Positions 1-5,551 of a stretch of 6,736 nucleotides of DNA are shown here, one piece after another; positions within the stretch are counted from its first letter, which is position 1; the number at the start of each line of letters is the position of its first letter. Below the pieces are notes generated by a model. It was not told the origin of the DNA. It saw nothing but the letters and a program-made list of their open reading frames with translations, and made no database searches. A program made the position numbers and the translations under genes. This DNA is from an uncultured Actinomyces sp. (GTDB lineage: Bacteria > Actinomycetota > Actinomycetes > Actinomycetales > Actinomycetaceae): the NCBI GenBank assembly GCA_938022345.1, contig CALIEP010000185.1, forward strand, positions 1-6,736, in the 5' to 3' direction.

Positions 1-186
1 GATCTCTATGCTGCTGATGTGAAAGCGCAGCTTGCCGAGGAATGCGCTTTTGACGGCCCGGTACCCTCGAACGGGAAGAGCGCGCCCGGCGGGCGTGAGG
101 CCCCTGAGGTTCAGGTTCCGACTCCGCCCGAAGAAGACGTTGAACAGATCCCCGAAGTAACAGACGAATCTGGGGATGAAGATTGA
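1..186 (+). CDS. C-terminal end of an upstream gene, probably a PlsC-like acyltransferase (5' truncated)
   Basis: Frame 1 is open from the first base for 61 codons and ends in TGA at 184-186, followed at once by an in-frame TAG at 187-189. The peptide starts DLYAADVKAQLAEE and continues as a low-complexity tail rich in Pro, Glu, Asp and Gly, ending DESGDED. No catalytic motif falls in the window, so function cannot be read directly. The naming is inference: in related actinobacteria a 1-acyl-sn-glycerol-3-phosphate acyltransferase often lies just upstream of this pfp/aroG block, and such proteins often end in a short helix with a Tyr-Ala pair followed by a disordered acidic tail. The enzyme would acylate lysophosphatidic acid at the inner membrane face. 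The gene ends 119 nt before pfp on the same strand, so co-transcription is possible. Coding status is fairly sure; identity is a moderate guess. Confidence 0.5.
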   Translation, partial: DLYAADVKAQLAEECAFDGPVPSNGKSAPGGREAPEVQVPTPPEEDVEQIPEVTDESGDED

Positions 187-305
187 TAGTGACATTGCCG
201 TGTCCCAGAAAAAGGTCCGGGACGGCGAAGAAACTACACTCTCGATAAGATAAGTTACTGGCGCGCTTCTCTTGCTGCGCGTGAAGAAAACTGAAAGGTT
301 GACTC

Positions 306-1520
306 ATGACGGTTCGTCGTGTTGCTCTCTTGACCGCTGGTGGCTTTGCCCCCTGTCTTTCGGCTGCTGTTGGTGATCTCATCGAGCGCTACACCCAGGT
401 TGCTCCCGAGGTAGAAATCATCCTTTACCAGTACGGCTACCATGGCCTTCTGACCGGCAACTATGTTGTCGTCGACGAAGAAGGACGCCGTAACGCAGGT
501 ATTCTTCGCGAGTTTGGTGGTTCACCCATCGGTAATTCTCGCGTCAAGCTGACCAATGCAAAGAACCTTGTCGACCGAGGCTTGGTTGAAGAAGGCGTCG
601 ATCCGCTTGCATTTGCTGCCGAGCAGCTGCGCAAGGATGGTGTTGATGTTCTGCACACCATTGGTGGTGACGACACAAACACGACCGCAGCTGATCTCGC
701 AGCCTACCTGCACGAGCACAACTACGAACTGACTGTGGTTGGCCTTCCTAAGACCATTGATAATGACGTTGTTCCGATTCGTCAGTCTCTGGGCGCATGG
801 ACCGCGGCGGACGAAGGTGCACGTTTCGCATTTAATGTCATCGGCGAACACCGCTCGAACCCCCGTATGCTCATTGTTCACGAGTGCATGGGGCGTAACT
901 GTGGCTACCTCACCGCAGAGACCGCTCGTCGCTACCATGAGCTGCTCGATAGCAAGAACTGGGCGCCTTCCTTGGGCTTGACCCGTTAGCGTTGGGATGT
1001 CCACGGCGTTTACGTTCCCGAGGCCGCTCTTGACATTGCCGGTGAGGCTGAACGCCTGAAGGCAATCATGGATGAGCAAGGCAACGTCAACATCTTCCTT
1101 TCAGAAGGTGCGGGCCTTCCCGAGATCATTGCCGAGATGGAAGCCAATGGCGAAGAGGTCCAGCGTGATCCCTTCGGCCACGTCAAGCTCGACACCATCA
1201 ACCCTGGTCAGTGGTTCGCGCGCAAGTTTGCAGCGCTTATTGGTGCCGAAAAGGTGATGGTTCAGAAGTCCGGTTACTACTCACGCGCGGCAGCAGCACA
1301 CGAAGAAGATCTTGCACTGATCAAGCAGATGTGTGATCTTGCCGTCGAGTGCGCCCTGCGCGGTGAAAGCGGTGTCATCGGTCAGGATGAAGAGAATGGC
1401 GACCAGCTTTCTGCGATTGCCTTCCCGCGCATTGCCGGTGGTAAGCCTTTCGACATCACGCAGCCGTGGTTCACCGATTTGCTCTCACAGATCGGCCAGC
1501 CTGTGTCTGCAGCGCAGTGA
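306..1520 (+). pseudogene. pfp: Pyrophosphate-dependent 6-phosphofructokinase interrupted by an in-frame amber codon
   Basis: The family phosphorylates fructose 6-phosphate with PPi to give fructose 1,6-bisphosphate and Pi, reversibly, in the cytoplasmic glycolytic pathway. The ATG at 306 follows a GAAAGG Shine-Dalgarno at 293-298 with a 7-nt gap. Residues 1-227 carry the PFK N-terminal domain: the AGGFAPC phosphate loop (11-17), GGDDTNT (120-126) and PKTIDND (148-154), with catalytic Asp152, then MGRNCGYL (195-202). Asp123 and Lys149 replace the two glycines of ATP-type enzymes and mark PPi use. Codon 228 is TAG (987-989). The same frame then continues with WDVH (230-233), SEGAG (266-270), GQWFARKF (301-308) and QKSGYYSRAAA (320-330) to TGA at 1518-1520. 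Reading through gives 404 residues, the usual actinobacterial length. The flanking TR-x-RW context suggests an original Glu codon (GAG to TAG). The 227-residue product lacks the C-terminal substrate-binding half. A sequencing error is the main alternative. Confidence 0.9.
987..989 (+). other. In-frame TAG (nonsense codon or sequencing error) in pfp
   Basis: The frame is open on both sides of this codon and PFK-family similarity continues across it without any shift: GLTR comes before, then RWDVHGVYVPEA after. One base change (GAG, AAG or CAG to TAG) explains it. TAG also ends aroG at 2936-2938 and pknL at 3068-3070, so it is a working stop in this genome and codon reassignment is unlikely. 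Confidence 0.9.
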
Positions 1521-1522
1521 CG

Positions 1523-2938
1523 ATGGCTTCATCTTCTTTCCCGGGGCGTGGCGATTTTTCGCTGCGCCCCGGCGCACCTGAACTCTTTGCTCCTGCCGGT
1601 TTAGAAGAATCTGCTTCATGGGAAGCTTGGCGCTCCAAGCGTGCGCTTCAACAGCCGAGCTACCCAGATCCCGAGGCACTCGATGCCGTATTGGCTGAGT
1701 TGCGTCGCCAGCCTCCCTTGGTTTTCGCTGGTGAGGTAGACGATCTGCGAACGAACCTCGCTGCCGCCTCGCGCGGTGAGGCCTTCGTCCTCACGGGTGG
1801 CGATTGTGCTGAGACTTTTGCCGAGGCGACGGCTGACCATTTGCGTCTGAAGATCCAAACTCTTCTCCAGATGGCCGTCGTTTTGACCTACGGTGCGTCT
1901 TTGCCTGTGATCAAGATTGGGCGAATTGCAGGCCAGTATGCGAAGCCGCGCTCTTCAGATATGGAGACCCGTGGAGACGTCACGCTTCCCTCATACCGCG
2001 GCGATGCTGTCAACTCCTTCGAATTCACTCCAGAGTCACGGATTCCAGATCCCATGCGCTTGTTGGATTTGTACCATCATGCCGCATCGACGCTGAATTT
2101 GATTCGTGCATTCACTCGTGGCGGCTATGCTGACTTGCGGCTGGTGCACCACTGGAATCGGGGTTTTACAGCTAATCCGGCTTATGCGCGTTATGAGTCT
2201 CTTGCTGAGGAGATTCACCGTGCGGTGAAGTTCCTTGAGGCAGCCGGTGTGTCCAGTGCGGCCCAGATGCGTAGCGTTGATCTCTTCTCCTCTCACGAAG
2301 CTCTGCTTCTGGATTACGAGTCTGCGATGACCCGAATCGATTCACGCACTGGGAATCCTTACAACACTTCCGGTCACTTCTTGTGGATTGGTGAACGTAC
2401 TCGTGGCATTGACGATGCGCATGTTGAATTGCTTGCACATGTGCGTAATCCCATTGGCGTCAAACTAGGACCGACGACATCAATTGATGATATGCGCCGT
2501 CTGGTTGACCGTTTGAATCCGGAGGGTGAAGAAGGCCGCCTGACCTTCATCACGCGTATGGGGGCGGATAAAATTCGCCATGCATTACCTCCTCTCTTGG
2601 AAGCGCAAGCACGTGACGGACGCCCCGTTACCTGGGTGACCGATCCGATGCATGGAAATACGATCACCTCGTCGACGGGTTACAAGACACGACGCTTTGA
2701 GACGATCATGGATGAGGTTACGGGTTTCTTTGAAGCCCATCGCGAGGCTGGAACGGTTCCCGGTGGAATCCATGTCGAACTCACAGGGGATGATGTTACA
2801 GAGGTCCTTGGCGGCTCCGAGCAGCTTGATGAGGAGGCTTTGCGTGATCGCTATGAGACGCTAGTGGATCCGCGTTTGAACCACCAGCAGTCTTTGGAGA
2901 TGGCATTCCAAGTCGCGGAGTACTTAAAGAAAGAGTAG
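1523..2938 (+). CDS. aroG: Class II 3-deoxy-D-arabino-heptulosonate 7-phosphate (DAHP) synthase
   Basis: It condenses phosphoenolpyruvate with erythrose 4-phosphate to DAHP, the first step of the shikimate pathway to aromatic amino acids, in the cytoplasm. The 471-residue product has the plant/mycobacterial (type II) signature throughout: GGDCAE (92-97) with metal ligand Cys95, GRIAGQYAKPRSSD (133-146) with Arg134, WIGERTR (288-294), GVKLGPT (312-318) with Lys314, ITRMGAD (343-349) with Arg345, DPMHGNT (374-380) with metal ligand His377, HVELTGDD (417-424) with Glu419, and VDPRLN (448-453) with Asp449. Length is close to the 462 residues of M. tuberculosis AroG; the ~60 N-terminal residues match the regulatory extension of that branch. 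I chose ATG 1523 because it lies 2 nt after the pfp stop; it has no clear Shine-Dalgarno, which suggests coupling to pfp. An ATG at 1466 in frame would overlap pfp and add 19 unrelated residues. Cys95 is the only cysteine in the protein. Confidence 0.95.
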   Translation: MASSSFPGRGDFSLRPGAPELFAPAGLEESASWEAWRSKRALQQPSYPDPEALDAVLAELRRQPPLVFAGEVDDLRTNLAAASRGEAFVLTGGDCAETFAEATADHLRLKIQTLLQMAVVLTYGASLPVIKIGRIAGQYAKPRSSDMETRGDVTLPSYRGDAVNSFEFTPESRIPDPMRLLDLYHHAASTLNLIRAFTRGGYADLRLVHHWNRGFTANPAYARYESLAEEIHRAVKFLEAAGVSSAAQMRSVDLFSSHEALLLDYESAMTRIDSRTGNPYNTSGHFLWIGERTRGIDDAHVELLAHVRNPIGVKLGPTTSIDDMRRLVDRLNPEGEEGRLTFITRMGADKIRHALPPLLEAQARDGRPVTWVTDPMHGNTITSSTGYKTRRFETIMDEVTGFFEAHREAGTVPGGIHVELTGDDVTEVLGGSEQLDEEALRDRYETLVDPRLNHQQSLEMAFQVAEYLKKE

Positions 2939-2981
2939 CTGAATTCGTTCGCCATACCGCTTGAAATTCTGGAAACAGATC

Positions 2982-3027
2982 ATGGGTGAGGGGGTGAAGA
3001 ACCAATGTTCTTCACCCCCTCACCCAT
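2982..3027. terminator. Perfect 21-bp inverted repeat between convergent aroG and pknL, probable bidirectional terminator
   Basis: Bases 2982-3002 are exactly complementary to 3007-3027, with a 4-base loop CAAT. The stem is G/C-rich, with a GGGTGAGGGGGTG core. It lies 43 nt after the aroG stop and 40 nt beyond the pknL stop, where a shared terminator is expected. Neither side has a proper U-tract: the plus strand continues AGGTAAAAC and the minus strand GATCTGTTTCC. It would therefore act as a hairpin-only terminator or as a 3' end stabiliser for both mRNAs. Confidence 0.75.
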
Positions 3028-3067
3028 AGGTAAAACTAGACCTTCAAACTGCCTGGCCGCTAAGGGA

Positions 3068-5050
3068 CTAGACAACCGTCAGTGTCACTGTGGTTCCTCG
3101 AGTAACGACCGTTCCAGCTGCAGGGTCAGAAGAACGCACAGTTCCAAATAGTCCGCCCATGAAGCGTTCAACACGGACCTGGAGGCCGACACGTTCGAGG
3201 GCCACACGAGCCTGACTTTCTTGGAGTCCTTGAACAGTGGGGACCTCTACTGTTTCTGGGCCCTTGGAGACCGTGTACTGGACTTTATCTCCGCGATGAA
3301 GAGTTGTGCCCGCAGCGGTTTCTTGAGAGATCACGGTTCCCTGAGCAACTGTTGATGAAAATGCCTCGGTTTCCTCTGCGCTCAGTCCCATCGATTCGAG
3401 GGTTTGACGGACTTCACCGGCACTCTTGCCTTTAATATCGGGAACCGATAAGGGCTCGCGACCCTTAGAGACGACAATATCAACCTTTGTATCGTGGCGA
3501 ACCGAGGCTCCCGCGGGGACAGATTGCGAGATGACCTTGCCCTTTTCGATGTCTTCGGACCAGTCTTCGCGAACATCGCCGACTGCAAGTCCCGCAGTTG
3601 TCAGGGCATTCTTCGCTGCGTCTGTTTCCATGCCGCTGAGATTTGGCGCATTACGCATGTCAACGCCCTTTGAGACGACCAAAAGAACCTCAGCACGTTT
3701 GTGAACAGCTTCGCCGCTTCCCGGTGTTGAAGAGATGATATTTCCTTGAGAAACAGTGTCGGAGAAATCTTCACGTTCTTGGAAATTGAGATGCAGTGAG
3801 CGTAGATCATTCTCAACATCAGAAACAGCGCGTCCATCAGTGACTGGCATGGTCAGGTAGGAACCCGGCCCGTATTCATGCCACCACCAAAAGCCTCCGA
3901 TTACTCCAACAATCAGCAACGAAACAATCAGAGCAAGAACTTTGCCAAAACGCTTCCGGGTGCGTGCCTGTGGGGCGGCGTGGGCAATCCCGCCAGAGAC
4001 ATGAACGATAGCTTGCGAGGTGGCTGGGAGTTTTTGTGCCGGAAGGGGAGAAGTCAACTCGACAAGCCCTAGTGCTGTGGTTCGCTGTTCGTTGTCGTCA
4101 GTGCTGTCGATATCCGCACGCCGACTCATGAGCTCTGCGGGCAGTGACGTGCGAGCACGCATCACCAAATCAAGAGCCTCTTGAGCATCAACGGGGCGAT
4201 CCTCGGGGTCTTTAGCTGCAAGTGATGCAACAAGATCATCAATTTCGCGAGGAATCCACGGCTCAACTTCAGAAGGAAGCGGAACAGAGTCGTTCACGTG
4301 GTGATAGGCCATTTGCATGGGATTTTCGCCTTGCCACGGAACCGAGCCCGTGAGCATTTCATAGAGCATAATCCCAACGGCATAGATGTCGCTTCGCGCA
4401 TCACAGGTTCCAGTAGTCGCGATCTCTGGTGCCATGTATGCGACGGTTCCAAGCATTGAACCGGTCGTTGACATCGATACTTCTGATGCTGCACGTGCAA
4501 GACCGAAATCGGTAACGCGTACGGGGCCTTCACTGGGTACTAAAACATTTTCGGGCTTGATATCACGGTGGATCACACCGACTCGATGCGCAGAACGCAG
4601 TGCTTCAAGAACATCCTGCGTGTACTGAAGAGACTGAGCAAGGGTGAAAGCGCCCTGCGCCTGCAATAGTGCGCGAAGGTTGGTTCCGTCGATAAGTTCC
4701 ATCACGAGGAAGCCTTGCCCGTGAATCACTCCCTGGTCAAAGACCGAAACGACTCCCGGTGAAACAATTCGTGCGGCTGCACGAGCCTCGCGCCTAAAAC
4801 GCGCAACGAAATCAGCAGATTCTGCCAGATGTGGATGCATGACCTTGAGTGCAACTGGACGGTCCAAACGCTCATCGTGCGCGACGTAGACGGTAGCCAT
4901 ACCACCGCGGGCAAGGCGTGCTTGGATCCGGTATCGGTCATCGACGAGCAGGCCAATTAATGGGTCAGCAGGCACAGATGCACCCTGGCCGCCAGTGCCG
5001 TTTTCGGCGTCGCTGCGGTTCTCAGGGTCAAATTCTGTCTCAGAAGTCAT
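3068..5050 (-). CDS. pknL: Membrane-anchored PASTA-domain Ser/Thr protein kinase (PknL-locus type)
   Basis: This is a eukaryotic-like kinase of 660 residues. The cytoplasmic kinase domain spans about 40-300: glycine loop ARGGMATVY (47-55), catalytic Lys69, Glu88, HRDIKPEN (161-168), DFG (181-183), an activation loop with Thr195/Thr196 as likely autophosphorylation sites, APE (207-209) and Asp221. A linker with basic RTRKRFGK (363-370) precedes one membrane span (about 371-388). Four PASTA repeats follow outside the cell: about 398-461, 466-530, 534-597 and 600-660; the first three end in VSKG. PASTA domains in this family bind peptidoglycan fragments or lipid II, so the kinase probably links wall state to phosphorylation of cell-wall and division proteins. 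Ala47 replaces the first glycine of the loop, a change I believe is common in this subgroup. The name pknL rests on position (next to aroG, divergent from an Rv2175c-like gene); the domain plan resembles PknB. ATG 5050 has no Shine-Dalgarno but a well-placed -10 hexamer. Confidence 0.95.
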   Translation of the reverse strand: MTSETEFDPENRSDAENGTGGQGASVPADPLIGLLVDDRYRIQARLARGGMATVYVAHDERLDRPVALKVMHPHLAESADFVARFRREARAAARIVSPGVVSVFDQGVIHGQGFLVMELIDGTNLRALLQAQGAFTLAQSLQYTQDVLEALRSAHRVGVIHRDIKPENVLVPSEGPVRVTDFGLARAASEVSMSTTGSMLGTVAYMAPEIATTGTCDARSDIYAVGIMLYEMLTGSVPWQGENPMQMAYHHVNDSVPLPSEVEPWIPREIDDLVASLAAKDPEDRPVDAQEALDLVMRARTSLPAELMSRRADIDSTDDNEQRTTALGLVELTSPLPAQKLPATSQAIVHVSGGIAHAAPQARTRKRFGKVLALIVSLLIVGVIGGFWWWHEYGPGSYLTMPVTDGRAVSDVENDLRSLHLNFQEREDFSDTVSQGNIISSTPGSGEAVHKRAEVLLVVSKGVDMRNAPNLSGMETDAAKNALTTAGLAVGDVREDWSEDIEKGKVISQSVPAGASVRHDTKVDIVVSKGREPLSVPDIKGKSAGEVRQTLESMGLSAEETEAFSSTVAQGTVISQETAAGTTLHRGDKVQYTVSKGPETVEVPTVQGLQESQARVALERVGLQVRVERFMGGLFGTVRSSDPAAGTVVTRGTTVTLTVV

Positions 5051-5057
5051 CGTTAGG

Positions 5058-5063
5058 ATTTTA
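5058..5063 (-). promoter_or_regulatory. Putative -10 box (TAAAAT) for a leaderless pknL transcript
   Basis: On the minus strand TAAAAT is followed by 7 nt (CCTAACG) and then the pknL ATG. It matches TATAAT at five of six positions and fits the actinobacterial TANNNT pattern. A transcript from here would start at or one base before the ATG. No Shine-Dalgarno lies between the box and the start, which agrees. I see no convincing -35 sequence. Confidence 0.5.
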
Positions 5064-5134
5064 CTGGAGATTTCAGGTGATGCGCGCAGGGAAGCCCGCG
5101 AGCCGTGCTGGGGCGCGAATCCCTTCCCACGCTA

Positions 5135-5140
5135 TATCAT
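5135..5140 (+). promoter_or_regulatory. Putative -10 box (TATCAT) for a leaderless Rv2175c-like transcript
   Basis: TATCAT matches TATAAT at five of six positions. It is followed by exactly 6 nt (TGTCCC) and then ATG 5147, so the final T sits at -7 if the A of ATG is +1. There is no Shine-Dalgarno and no clear -35. This box also supports ATG 5147 over the upstream GTG at 5105, since a transcript starting here would not include 5105. Confidence 0.5.
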
Positions 5141-5146
5141 TGTCCC

Positions 5147-5497
5147 ATGAGTGAAGCTGTTTCCCTTCTGTCCGTTCAAGAGGTTGCACGCAGGCTTGGT
5201 ATTGAGCCTCGCCGAGTGAAGCAATTGGTCCGCGACCACATCCTCTTTACCTATACCGATGAAGCAGGAAACTCTGGGATTCCCGAAGAAATCCTGATTA
5301 AGACTGATAGCGGATACGAACCACTATTCAATCTTCCCGGGACTCTCACTTTGCTTGCTGATGGTGGTTTTAGCCCCGAAGAGGCCGCACGTTGGCTTTA
5401 CACCGAGCATGAAGAACTAGGGGAGACGCCAATGTCTGCTCTTCTGGGCGGTCGTCACCACCGCGTGAATCGCATCGCCTCTGTTTTAGGATTCTGA
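5147..5497 (+). CDS. Rv2175c-family DNA-binding protein (winged helix-turn-helix)
   Basis: A 116-residue cytoplasmic protein. Residues 8-30 (LLSVQEVARRLG...) look like a helix-turn-helix of the MerR/excisionase type; 31-50 could form the wing. The segment NLPGTLTLLADGGFSPEEAA (62-81), then RWLYT, and the C-terminal GRHHRVNRIASVLGF (102-116) match the conserved middle and end of Rv2175c as I recall it. In M. tuberculosis Rv2175c binds DNA and is phosphorylated by PknL at Thr9 in a flexible N-terminal tail, which lowers DNA binding. Here the gene is divergent from the kinase across 96 bp, the same pairing. With the start at 5147 the tail is absent and residue 9 is Ser. A GTG at 5105 in the same frame would add 14 residues, including a Thr at position 9, but it lacks a ribosome binding site and overlaps the likely -10 box. 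DNA targets are unknown. Confidence 0.85.
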   Translation: MSEAVSLLSVQEVARRLGIEPRRVKQLVRDHILFTYTDEAGNSGIPEEILIKTDSGYEPLFNLPGTLTLLADGGFSPEEAARWLYTEHEELGETPMSALLGGRHHRVNRIASVLGF

Positions 5498-5551
5498 TCT
5501 CTGCAGGTGAGTTCTCGGTTAGAGGTACGCAATTTCTCTTGGCGTGCTCGT

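Noticed and set aside
197..226. Hairpin after the first gene (GCCG/CGGC and TCCC/GGGA around an A-rich loop)
   Set aside because: It has a 2-nt bulge, a 12-nt loop and no following T-run; too weak to call a terminator.
235..256. pfp promoter candidates (TACACT, TAAGAT, TAAGTT)
   Set aside because: Each fits a -10 box loosely, but none has a supporting -35 or the tight spacing seen elsewhere; pfp has a normal Shine-Dalgarno and may be transcribed from upstream.
261..282. Short hairpin CGCGC...GCGCG in the pfp leader
   Set aside because: Only five or six pairs with a 10-nt loop, not covering the Shine-Dalgarno; no match to any riboswitch pattern I know.
987..989. TAG recoding to pyrrolysine or stop-codon reassignment
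   Set aside because: TAG ends aroG and pknL normally in the same window, no pyl genes are seen, and PFP is not a known pyrrolysine protein; a point mutation or read error is simpler.
522..1079. 185-codon open frame on the minus strand across the pfp amber codon
   Set aside because: It is antisense to conserved pfp codons, shows no recognisable domain, and its openness follows from the codon pattern of the real gene.
1466..1522. Longer aroG starting at ATG 1466
   Set aside because: The extra 19 residues overlap the conserved pfp C-terminus in another frame and resemble nothing at the start of DAHP synthases; ATG 1523 right after the pfp stop fits better.
3878..4072. Plus-strand open frame over the kinase linker and membrane segment
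   Set aside because: Antisense shadow of pknL with no ribosome binding site and no domain; the same holds for the other open frames opposite the kinase and prenyl synthase genes.
5498..5551. Terminator between the convergent Rv2175c-like and prenyl synthase genes
   Set aside because: Only a four-base ACGC/GCGT pairing is visible, with no T-run; nothing to support a terminator.
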